Assembly: GCA_910584805.1 (NCBI GenBank)
Contig: CAJUCB010000008.1
Span: forward strand, 19,239 to 49,834
Reading direction: 5' to 3'
DNA: 30,596 nt
Origin: an uncultured Oscillospiraceae bacterium
Lineage (GTDB): Bacteria > Bacillota > Clostridia > Oscillospirales > Oscillospiraceae
Made by a program: the position numbers and the translations under genes. This document shows positions 23,229 to 30,164 of the stretch, piece by piece. A model generated the notes under the pieces. That model was given only the letters and a program-made list of their open reading frames with translations. It did not search any database and was not told the DNA's origin. Each line of letters begins with the position of its first letter. The first letter of the stretch is position 1.

Positions 23229-24986
23229 GTGGCGGTTCCCTCCGCATTTTTGGACGAGCTGGTGGCCCGGAGCGACATTGTGGACGTGGTCTCCGATTAT
23301 GTGAGCCTCACCCCCAAGGGGGGGAGCTTTTGGGGGCTGTGCCCCTTCCACGGGGAAAAGACAGCCTCCTTCCACGTCCTTCAGGACCGGCAGCTCTACC
23401 ACTGCTTTGGCTGCGGCAAGGGCGGTGGGGTGCTCTCCTTTGTTATGGAGGTGGAGAACCTGCCCTTTTTGGACGCGGCGCGGCTGCTGGCCAAACGGGC
23501 GGGGATGGAGTTTCCCGAACAGGATGCCAGCCAGGCGGACCGCCGGAAGCGGGAACGGCTTTTGGCGGCCAACAAGGCGGCAGCCCGTTACTTCCACGCC
23601 CAGCTCCACAGCCCAGTGGGGCAGGAGGGATTGGACTACCTCCGCCGCCGGGGCCTCTCCAAGGGTACCCTCACCCGCTTCGGCCTGGGCTTCGCCCCAG
23701 AGAGCTGGGACGGGCTCATCCATGCCCTGGGGGAGCAGGGCTTTGACAAGAGGGACCTGCTGGACACAGGCCTGGCGGTGAGCAACAAAAAAGGCGGCAT
23801 TTACGACCGCTTCCGGGGTCGGGTGATGTTCCCCATCATCGACCTGCGGGGGGACGTGATCGGCTTTGGCGGCCGGGTGATGGGGGAGGGGACCCCTAAA
23901 TATCTGAACTCCCCGGATACCCCGGTGTTCAACAAGAGCCGTAACCTCTTTGCCCTGAACCTGGCCAAAACCACCAAGCTGGGGCGTATCGTCTTGACAG
24001 AGGGGTATATGGACACCATCGCCCTCCATCAGGCGGGGTTTGACTGCGCGGTGGCCAGCCTGGGCACTGCCCTCACCGCCGACCATGCCAAGCTTCTCTC
24101 CCGCTTCACCAAAGAGGTGGTGATCTGCTACGACGCCGATGAGGCCGGGGTGCAGGCGGCCAACCGGGCCATCCCCCTGTTGGAAAAGACGGGGCTGAAG
24201 GTTCGGGTGCTGCGGGTGAGCGGGGCCAAGGACCCAGATGAGTATATCCGTACCCACGGGCGGGACGCGTTTGCCCGGCTGTTGGAGCAGTCGGAGAACT
24301 TTGTGGAGTACCGTTTGGGTCAGTTACAGAGCAAGTATGACCTGGGGGACCCCTTGAAAAAGACGGAGTTTGCCAGGGCCGCGGCGGAGATGCTCGCCGC
24401 CCTGGACAGCCCTGTGGAACGGGAGGTCTATGCCGGGCAGGTGGCGGAGCTCACCGGCGTGGGAAAAGGTGCCCTGCTCCAAGAAATCCAGCAGGCCAGG
24501 GACATACAGCTGCGTCAGGCCAAAAAGAAGCAGCTGCGCCGGGACATGACCCCCATGGCCCAGGCCCAGCCCAGGGAGCGGCAGCTCCGCTATGAAAACC
24601 TCCGCTCTGCCCGGGCAGAAGAGGGCGTCCTCCGCCTGCTGATGCTGGACCCGGCCTTGGAGCCGGAGAGCGGCGCTCTGGAACCAGAACAGTTTTCCTC
24701 CCAGCACTTGGGAAAAATTTTCCGGGTCCTCCGGGAACGGCTGCACCAAGGCAGGCCCCTGCAACTGGGGATGTTGGAGGGGGAATTGGAAGGGGAGGAA
24801 GTCCGCCTGTTGGCGGAGGTTCTCCGCCAGCCGGAAGCCCTGGAAAAGGGGAAACAGGCCATGCACGACTACTGCGCGGTGATCACCGCTGAGTATACCA
24901 AGCGAAATGAGACGGACGAAGCGGCCCTTTTGGCTGCGCGGGACCGCTTTCAAAAAAAGAAAAGTATAGGAGATGGAACGCCATGA
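23229..24986 (+). CDS. dnaG: DNA primase DnaG
   Basis: A 585-residue primase that lays RNA primers for replication. It has an N-terminal CHC2 zinc finger (C38-x2-H41-x17-C59-x2-C62), the RNA polymerase domain with the TOPRIM core (VLTEGYMDTIALHQAG, then YDADEAG), and a C-terminal region for helicase contact. It starts with GTG at 23229 (MAVPSAFLDELVARSDIVDVV), the family-typical opening; an ATG at 23227 is out of frame. The ribosome site GGTGAGGTGAT is just upstream. The last four bases overlap the rpoD start (ATGA at 24983-24986), so primase and sigma factor are translationally coupled, as in the macromolecular synthesis operon. Confidence 0.97.
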   Translation: MAVPSAFLDELVARSDIVDVVSDYVSLTPKGGSFWGLCPFHGEKTASFHVLQDRQLYHCFGCGKGGGVLSFVMEVENLPFLDAARLLAKRAGMEFPEQDASQADRRKRERLLAANKAAARYFHAQLHSPVGQEGLDYLRRRGLSKGTLTRFGLGFAPESWDGLIHALGEQGFDKRDLLDTGLAVSNKKGGIYDRFRGRVMFPIIDLRGDVIGFGGRVMGEGTPKYLNSPDTPVFNKSRNLFALNLAKTTKLGRIVLTEGYMDTIALHQAGFDCAVASLGTALTADHAKLLSRFTKEVVICYDADEAGVQAANRAIPLLEKTGLKVRVLRVSGAKDPDEYIRTHGRDAFARLLEQSENFVEYRLGQLQSKYDLGDPLKKTEFARAAAEMLAALDSPVEREVYAGQVAELTGVGKGALLQEIQQARDIQLRQAKKKQLRRDMTPMAQAQPRERQLRYENLRSARAEEGVLRLLMLDPALEPESGALEPEQFSSQHLGKIFRVLRERLHQGRPLQLGMLEGELEGEEVRLLAEVLRQPEALEKGKQAMHDYCAVITAEYTKRNETDEAALLAARDRFQKKKSIGDGTP

Positions 24987-26287
24987 GCGAGAAGAAAACG
25001 CCGGACAACAAACGGGAAAAGGAAAAATTCCTCCACATGACGGAGGAGCAGTTCCAGGCGGGGAAAGCGGAGATGCTAAAAATCGTTGCAGGTGTCTCTG
25101 GTGTGGAAAAGCTGGGCGAACTGTTGGAAAAAGGGAAGAAGAAGGGCAGCCTGACCTCCAACGAGCTCATGGAGGCCTTGGAAGAGATGGACTTGGACTC
25201 CGAACAGATGGACAAGCTCTATGACGTGATGGAGAATATGGGCATCGACACCTCTGGGGAGGAATATCTCCCCGACCTGAACCCCGATGCCATGCCCCCC
25301 ATTGAGGAGATCGAGGAAATCCCGGAGGAGGAGATCGTTGACCCCAACACCCTGGTGGACGCCTTTGGCATCGACGACCCTGTGCGGATGTACTTAAAGG
25401 AGATCGGCAAGGTGGACCTGCTCACCAGTGACCAGGAGGTGGCCTTGGCTCAGGCTATGGTGGCTGGTCAGGCGGCCAAGGAGCAGTTGGACGAGATGAA
25501 GGCCGAGGGCGTGGAGCTCAGCCCAGAGGATCGCAAGGAGCTGGAAAAGCTCTACAAGGCCGGGGAACGGGCCAAGCAAAGCCTGGCAGAAGCCAACCTG
25601 CGCCTGGTGGTATCCATTGCCAAGCGCTACGTAGGCCGGGGCATGCTCTTCCTGGACCTGATCCAGGAGGGGAACCTGGGACTCATCAAGGCGGTGGAGA
25701 AGTTCGACTATACCAAGGGCTATAAGTTCTCCACCTATGCCACCTGGTGGATTCGCCAGGCCATCACCCGGGCCATTGCCGACCAGGCACGGACCATTCG
25801 TATCCCCGTCCACATGGTGGAGACCATCAATAAGGTGATCCGGGTCTCCCGGCAGTTGCTCCAAGAGCTGGGCCATGACCCCAGCCCAGAGGAAATCTCC
25901 AAGGAGATGAACATGCCGGTGGACAAGGTGCGGGAAATCTTAAAAATTGCCCAGGAGCCTGTCAGCTTGGAAACCCCCATCGGCGAGGAGGAGGATTCCC
26001 ACCTGGGGGACTTCATCCCCGACGAGGACGCTTCGGAGCCCTCGGAGGCCGCCTCCTTCACCCTGCTCAAGGAGCAGCTGGTGGAGGTGTTGGGCACCCT
26101 GACCCCCAGAGAGGAAAAGGTGCTGAAGCTGCGCTTCGGCATTGAGGATGGCCGCACCCGTACCCTGGAAGAGGTGGGCAAGGAGTTCAATGTTACCAGG
26201 GAGCGTATCCGGCAGATTGAGGCCAAGGCCCTGCGCAAGCTCCGCCACCCCAGCCGTTCCAAGAAGCTGAAGGACTTTTTGAACTGA
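24983..26287 (+). CDS. rpoD: Housekeeping RNA polymerase sigma factor RpoD (SigA)
   Basis: A 434-residue primary sigma factor. N-terminal region 1.1 (about 10-90) is acidic and followed by the acidic linker EEIEEIPEEEIVDPN. Region 1.2 has DDPVRMYLKEIGKVDLLT; region 2 holds RLVVSIAKRYVGRGMLFLDLIQEGNLGLIKAVEKFDY and the -10-recognising YATWWIRQAITRAIADQ; region 3 has RIPVHMVETINK; region 4.2 has TLEEVGKEFNVTRERIRQIEAKALRKLR, which reads the -35 box. Complete and of normal length. ATG overlaps the dnaG stop; AGGAG at 24968-24972. The TTGACA/TATAAT-type promoters called elsewhere in this window fit this sigma factor. Confidence 0.98.
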   Translation: MSEKKTPDNKREKEKFLHMTEEQFQAGKAEMLKIVAGVSGVEKLGELLEKGKKKGSLTSNELMEALEEMDLDSEQMDKLYDVMENMGIDTSGEEYLPDLNPDAMPPIEEIEEIPEEEIVDPNTLVDAFGIDDPVRMYLKEIGKVDLLTSDQEVALAQAMVAGQAAKEQLDEMKAEGVELSPEDRKELEKLYKAGERAKQSLAEANLRLVVSIAKRYVGRGMLFLDLIQEGNLGLIKAVEKFDYTKGYKFSTYATWWIRQAITRAIADQARTIRIPVHMVETINKVIRVSRQLLQELGHDPSPEEISKEMNMPVDKVREILKIAQEPVSLETPIGEEEDSHLGDFIPDEDASEPSEAASFTLLKEQLVEVLGTLTPREEKVLKLRFGIEDGRTRTLEEVGKEFNVTRERIRQIEAKALRKLRHPSRSKKLKDFLN

Positions 26288-26353
26288 GGAGAACGCCTGC
26301 CCCTGGGATGCTCCAAAGGATTTGAGCGATACGCAAGGAGGCTTGCGTGTAAG

Positions 26354-26397
26354 AAAAAAGGTGGACGCACCGTGCAAATGGTTGCGTCCGCCCTTTT
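26354..26397 (+). terminator. Rho-independent terminator after rpoD
   Basis: Stem with GGACGCA (26363-26369) / TGCGTCC (26383-26389), extended by a G-U pair and further G-C and A-T pairs with one bulge, ending in a T run (26394-26397). A separate perfect 7-bp hairpin ACGCAAG / CTTGCGT lies just before it at 26331-26348 without a T tract. Confidence 0.8.
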
Positions 26398-26404
26398 AAT
26401 GCGG

Positions 26405-26450
26405 CAGAAAAATCAAGAGGCCTTACAGCATTCGATGCTATAAGGCCTCT
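26405..26450 (-). terminator. Terminator of the tRNA-Leu gene
   Basis: Read on the minus strand: a 10-bp stem AGAGGCCTTA / TAAGGCCTCT, an inner AGCAT / ATGCT stem with a 3-base loop, then TTGATTTTT. It starts 4 bases after the tRNA CCA end and stands back to back with the rpoD terminator. Confidence 0.87.
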
Positions 26451-26454
26451 CGAT

Positions 26455-26542
26455 TGGTGCGCGAGGCGGGACTTGAACCCGCACGTGCGTATTGCACACT
26501 AGAACCTGAATCTAGCGAGTCTGCCAATTCCACCACTCGCGC
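26455..26542 (-). tRNA. tRNA-Leu (anticodon CAG)
   Basis: A complete 88-base class II tRNA with CCA encoded. Acceptor stem GCGCGAG / CTCGCGC with discriminator A; D-arm with GTGGAATTGGCAGAC; anticodon stem CTAGA / TCTAG around loop TTCAGGT, giving anticodon CAG (reads CUG) with G37; a variable arm GTGTGCAATACGCAC forming the long extra stem of Leu/Ser/Tyr tRNAs; T-arm GCGGGTTCAAGTCCCGC. CUG is the dominant Leu codon in the surrounding GC-rich genes, so this is likely a major isoacceptor. It is transcribed alone from its own strong promoter. Confidence 0.97.
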
Positions 26543-26568
26543 ATATCCTCGTCTCATGGGACTTGCTT

Positions 26569-26597
26569 ATCATAGCACGTCTGGCCCTGCTTGTCAA
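26569..26597 (-). promoter_or_regulatory. Strong sigma-A promoter of tRNA-Leu
   Basis: Minus strand: TTGACA (26592-26597), 17 bases, TATGAT (26569-26574), with TGC just before the -10 box. The transcript would begin about 20 bases before the mature tRNA 5' end. Confidence 0.85.
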
Positions 26598-26727
26598 CCG
26601 AATTTTAGGATTATTTTGCCGAAAAATTCCTCTTTTACGGGAAATGCTGTGAAGGGCCCTAAAATTTTCCGTGGACGCTTTTGTTCCGGCCCGAAGCTGC
26701 CGATAGAATCAATAGGAGGGACAGCGT

Positions 26728-27489
26728 ATGAACGAGATGAAGGTTTCCGCTGTGCCCATGACCGGAGTGGTCCAGCACAGCACGAAGGCACAAAACCCTC
26801 AGCCCGGGGCGGGGGAAGATGTCTCCCAAGAACAGACCGTTGGGGCTGTTGCGAAACGGGGAGAGGATGAGATCAACAACCTCAAAGAGATGTTGCAGCA
26901 GGCCAAGGAGAAGGCTGAGGAGCGGCGGGACAGCTTGAAGCTCAAGCAGAACAGCGCCCAATATGGGGACGCTGCCATGATGGCCTATGCCCGCTTGGCC
27001 CGGGCCAGGAACCAAGGCCAGGTCAACGCTGCGGCCAGCTATGCCCAGCGGCAGATTGTCCGCTTCCAGTCTGCCCTGCGCAGCGACAGCGAGAACGCCG
27101 AACGCATCAAGGCCGCCATCCGCCAGTTGCAAAAGGCTGTGGGTCGGGCAGGGAAGAAGAAGCGGGAGCTCCAAAAAGAGGATATCATCAAAGCCCGGCA
27201 GCGCAAGGCCAAGCTGGAAAAACAAAAGCGGAAGTCTGCCAGTTTGCAGCAGGAGCTTACCCGGCGCAAATCCATGCGCCTGATCCGGGAATCCGGCTAC
27301 CTGCGGGAAACGGAGATCGACAACCGGCTCCAAGCCCAGATGGCCGCCACCCGGATGGAGCTGCGGGCCCAGAGCCAGGCGCTGGCGGAGCAGTTCGGCC
27401 CGTCTATGGAACAGGTATCCCAGGAATATGCAGCGCAAGCTGGGATGGTGGAGGTTGCCCCTGCCGGTGGGGTAGACATCCAGGCGTAA
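26728..27489 (+). CDS. Charged, probably coiled-coil protein of unknown function
   Basis: I do not recognise this 253-residue protein. The first ~45 residues are Gln/Pro/Gly-rich and look disordered. Residues about 46-75 (INNLKEMLQQAKEKAEERRDS) and about 95-185 (RARNQGQVNAAASYAQRQIV ... KAKLEKQKRKSASLQQELTRRKS) are Lys/Arg/Glu/Gln/Ala-rich helices with heptad character; the C-terminus (about 195-240) is another amphipathic helical stretch. There is no signal peptide, no membrane segment and no cysteine. Basic residues dominate in the middle part, so nucleic-acid or membrane-surface binding is possible. ATG 26728 with a strong AGGAGGGA (26714-26721). It stands alone, between a divergent tRNA gene and a convergent ireB. 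Codon use is like its neighbours, which supports that it is a real gene. Confidence 0.8.
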   Translation: MNEMKVSAVPMTGVVQHSTKAQNPQPGAGEDVSQEQTVGAVAKRGEDEINNLKEMLQQAKEKAEERRDSLKLKQNSAQYGDAAMMAYARLARARNQGQVNAAASYAQRQIVRFQSALRSDSENAERIKAAIRQLQKAVGRAGKKKRELQKEDIIKARQRKAKLEKQKRKSASLQQELTRRKSMRLIRESGYLRETEIDNRLQAQMAATRMELRAQSQALAEQFGPSMEQVSQEYAAQAGMVEVAPAGGVDIQA

Positions 27490-27506
27490 TCAGGTTCTAT
27501 TGCGCA

Positions 27507-27545
27507 AAAAAACGGCGCCCCCGCAAGAAGGGGGCGCCGTTTCTA
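27507..27545. terminator. Bidirectional terminator between the unknown gene and ireB
   Basis: Stem AAACGGCGCCCCC (27510-27522) / GGGGGCGCCGTTT (27530-27542), 13 bp with a 7-base loop. On the minus strand it is followed by a seven-T run and on the plus strand by TTTCT, so it is stronger for ireB but can serve both. Confidence 0.88.
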
Positions 27546-27563
27546 CATCCTCAAGCAATATCG

Positions 27564-27812
27564 TCAACTGGACAGATACTGCCGCACCAGCTCTTGGAGC
27601 AGCTCATCCCGGTCCAGCTTCCGGATCAGTGTTCTGGCGTTGTTGTAGTTGGTGATATAGGTGGGGTCCTCGGAGAGGATATACCCGACAATCTGGTTGA
27701 TGGGATTGTATCCCTTCTTTTGCAGGGCGTCATAGACGGCCATCAAAATAGTCTTCATTTCATTGTCCCGCTCCAAAGGAACCTGAAACTTTCGGGTAAA
27801 TTCTGTATCCAT
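27564..27812 (-). CDS. ireB: IreB-family regulatory phosphoprotein (DUF965/UPF0297)
   Basis: An 82-residue protein with the family core KKGYNPINQIVGYILSEDPT and YITNYNNARTLIRKLDRDELL. In Enterococcus faecalis IreB is phosphorylated on two N-terminal threonines by the PASTA kinase IreK and lowers cephalosporin resistance. Here T3 and T6 (in MDTEFT) have the same three-residue spacing, so the phosphosites are probably kept. GGGGGG ribosome site just upstream. In many Firmicutes ireB lies in an alaS-ireB-ruvX cluster; here it follows pheT with no ruvX visible. It has a promoter of its own and may also be reached by readthrough from pheST. Confidence 0.94.
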   Translation of the reverse strand: MDTEFTRKFQVPLERDNEMKTILMAVYDALQKKGYNPINQIVGYILSEDPTYITNYNNARTLIRKLDRDELLQELVRQYLSS

Positions 27813-27854
27813 TGCGATCCCCCCTATTTATGAAATAAAACTTGCAACAATCCT

Positions 27855-27883
27855 ATCATACTACGCAAACCCAAGAAAGTAAA
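27855..27883 (-). promoter_or_regulatory. Candidate promoter of ireB
   Basis: Minus strand: TTTACT (27878-27883), 17 bases, TATGAT (27855-27860). No hairpin terminator separates it from the end of pheT, so ireB may have two sources of transcript. Confidence 0.6.
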
Positions 27884-27912
27884 GGGGAAAAGGACGAAAA
27901 GCCAGGAAAAAA

Positions 27913-30147
27913 TTAGCGTAACGTGGCGCCGAATTCCTTTTCCAGGGCCTTCAGGATCAAGGCCAGTTCGTCGTCGGCCTCCTGGGCGGTGAGGCTGCGC
28001 TCATCCGAACGGAGGACCAGGTTGAAGGCCACGGATTTCTTGCCGTCGGGGAGGTTGGCGCCGGTATAAATGTCGAAGAGGGCGGCCTCTTTCAGCAGCC
28101 CCTGGGCGGCGGTGCGGATGCAGCCCTCTAGGGCGCTGACGGTGACGCTGCTGTCCACCAGCACGGCGATATCCCGGGTCACAGCGGGGAACTTGGGCAG
28201 GGGGGCATATTCCGGGTCAGCGCCCCGGGCGGCCATGAGGGCGTCGAAGCGTAGCTCCGCGCAGTAAAGCTCTGCGTCCACGTCGTAGTTGGCGGCAGCC
28301 AGGGGGTGTATTTGCCCCAACACCCCGATTTCCGTCTCCCCAACATAGACCTTGGCGCAGCGGCCGGGGTGGTAGGAGGGGTTGCCACTCTCTGCCACGA
28401 AGGAGATGTTCTCTGCCCGGATGCTCTCCAACAGGGCTTCCACGGTACCTTTCAGGGTGAAGAAGCTTTCCTCCGGGCCATATTGCCCCAGGGAGAGGAT
28501 TTTGGGCTCATCGGCCATGCCGTCCTCTCTGCCCCAGTAGGTGCGGCCCAGCTCATAGAGGCGGGCGGACTTGTTGCGGTAGTTGTAGTTCCGGGAGAGG
28601 ATTTCCAGCATGGAGGGCAGGACGGTGGTGCGCAGGATGGAGGTGTCCTCCCCCAGGGGATTGCAGATGCGCATAGACTTGCGCTGGGGGGCGTCCTCTG
28701 GCAGGCGGATTTTGTCGTAATAGCTGGGGCTGATGAAGGAATAGGTGATGATTTCGTCATAGCCCATGCTGCGGCAGGCAGTGCCCAGGGCCTGCTCTAG
28801 GCGCTGCTCCTGGCTGTAGCCCCCCTGGGTGGTGAGGCCCCCCATGGCGGTGGTGGGAATCTGGTTGTAGCCGTAGAAGCGAGCCACTTCCTCTGCCAGG
28901 TCGGAGTAGTGCTCCACGTCTCCACGCCAGGAGGGGACGGTGACCGTGTCGCCCTCCACACCGAAGTCCAAGGTTTTCAGGATGCGGCGCATTTCTTCGG
29001 CCTCCACCTGGGTCCCCAACAGGGCATTGATCTTCTCTGGACGCAGCTCCAACTGCTTGGGCTGGGGGACAAAGTTTAAGATGTCGATGACGCCGTCCAG
29101 GACTTCCCCGGCCCCCAACAGCTCCACCAGCTCACAGGCGCGGTTGACAGCGGGGAGGGTGTTCAGGATGTCTAGGCCCTTTTCAAACTTGGCGGAGGCC
29201 TCTGTACGCATCCCCAGGGCCAGGGCGGTGCGGCGGATGCAGGTGCCGTTGAAGTTGGCAGACTCAAACACCACATCCACGGTGTCCTCCACGATCTCAC
29301 TGTTCTCACCGTGCATGGGCTGGCCGTATTCCAGCATCACATAGTTGGTGATATCCACGATGTTGTTGATGGGACGCACCCCCGAGGCCCGCAGCCGTTC
29401 CCGCAGCCACAGGGGGGAGGGGCCAATCTTTACGTTGCGCACCATACGGGCGGTGTAGCGGGGGCAGAGGTCCGGGGCGGGGGTTTCCACGTCCAACAAT
29501 TCCGTCAGATTGCCGTTCCCGCCGCCTTTCACCTGGGGTTCGTGGAGGGTGAGGGGCTTTTGGAAGGTGGCGGCGGCCTCCCGGGCCAGGCCCATGACGC
29601 TGAGGCAGTCCGGGCGGTTGGGGGTGATTTCAAATTCCACCACGTGGTCGTCCAGGCCGATGGCGGTGGTGATATTGTCCCCGGGCTGCAAGCCCCGGGC
29701 CTTCAGGTCGGGGTCAGATTCCAGGAGGAAAATCCCGTCTACGATGCTGTGGGGCCAGTCGTTGTCGGTCATGCCCAATTCCTTGTAGGAGCAGAGCATC
29801 CCGTCGGAGGTTTCCCCCCGGAGCTTGCCCTTTTTGATGTGGACATCGCCAGGGAGGGTGCTGTTGTGCTTGGCCACAGGGACCAGGTCCCCTTGGGAGA
29901 CGTTCTGGGCGCCGGTGACGATCTGCACCGTCTCACTACCCACGTCCACTTGGCAAATCCACATGTGGTCGGAGTTTTCGTGGCGCTTGATCTCCGTGAC
30001 CCGGCCGACCACCACGTTGGAGACCTCCGCCCCCTCCACTTCCGTGATCTCTACTTTAGAGCCGGAGAGGGTCATCGCCTCGGCAAAGTCGTGGTCGTTG
30101 ATGTCCACAGGCACAAATTCATTCAGCCATTTTCTTGATAGTAGCAT
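27913..30147 (-). CDS. pheT: Phenylalanine-tRNA ligase beta subunit with an internal deletion in the editing domain
   Basis: A 744-residue beta subunit of PheRS. The N-terminal tRNA-binding (EMAP-like) domain (about 40-150), B1/B5 segments, a catalytic-like core and the C-terminal FDX-ACB anticodon-binding domain (about 650-744, KFPAVTRDIAVLVD) are all present. Within the B3/B4 editing domain, the usual GQPMHAFD...GVMGGENS stretch is replaced by GQPMH directly joined to GENSEI at H279/G280 (base junction 29310/29311). About 53 residues are missing in frame; adding them gives about 797, the family norm. The four editing residues known from other bacteria appear kept (H279, E295, T315, A317), but the strands between H and E are gone, so hydrolysis of Tyr-tRNA(Phe) is probably impaired. 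ATG with GAGAGGAGAG upstream, 17 bases after pheS. Confidence 0.95.
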   Translation of the reverse strand: MLLSRKWLNEFVPVDINDHDFAEAMTLSGSKVEITEVEGAEVSNVVVGRVTEIKRHENSDHMWICQVDVGSETVQIVTGAQNVSQGDLVPVAKHNSTLPGDVHIKKGKLRGETSDGMLCSYKELGMTDNDWPHSIVDGIFLLESDPDLKARGLQPGDNITTAIGLDDHVVEFEITPNRPDCLSVMGLAREAAATFQKPLTLHEPQVKGGGNGNLTELLDVETPAPDLCPRYTARMVRNVKIGPSPLWLRERLRASGVRPINNIVDITNYVMLEYGQPMHGENSEIVEDTVDVVFESANFNGTCIRRTALALGMRTEASAKFEKGLDILNTLPAVNRACELVELLGAGEVLDGVIDILNFVPQPKQLELRPEKINALLGTQVEAEEMRRILKTLDFGVEGDTVTVPSWRGDVEHYSDLAEEVARFYGYNQIPTTAMGGLTTQGGYSQEQRLEQALGTACRSMGYDEIITYSFISPSYYDKIRLPEDAPQRKSMRICNPLGEDTSILRTTVLPSMLEILSRNYNYRNKSARLYELGRTYWGREDGMADEPKILSLGQYGPEESFFTLKGTVEALLESIRAENISFVAESGNPSYHPGRCAKVYVGETEIGVLGQIHPLAAANYDVDAELYCAELRFDALMAARGADPEYAPLPKFPAVTRDIAVLVDSSVTVSALEGCIRTAAQGLLKEAALFDIYTGANLPDGKKSVAFNLVLRSDERSLTAQEADDELALILKALEKEFGATLR

Positions 30148-30164
30148 ACTCTCTCTCCTCTCTC

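Noticed and set aside
26699..26706. GCCGATAG, close to a flagellar sigma-D -10 box, upstream of the unknown coiled-coil gene
   Set aside because: No TAAA lies about 15 bases upstream (the nearest is some 35 bases away) and the implied leader would be very short; treated as chance.
26454..26870. Plus-strand open frame beginning REAGLEPARAYCTLEPESS
   Set aside because: This is the well-known false translation of the antisense of a tRNA-Leu gene.
29311..30138. Plus-strand open frame (275 codons) opposite pheT
   Set aside because: Composition typical of antisense shadows and no ribosome site; pheT is clear.
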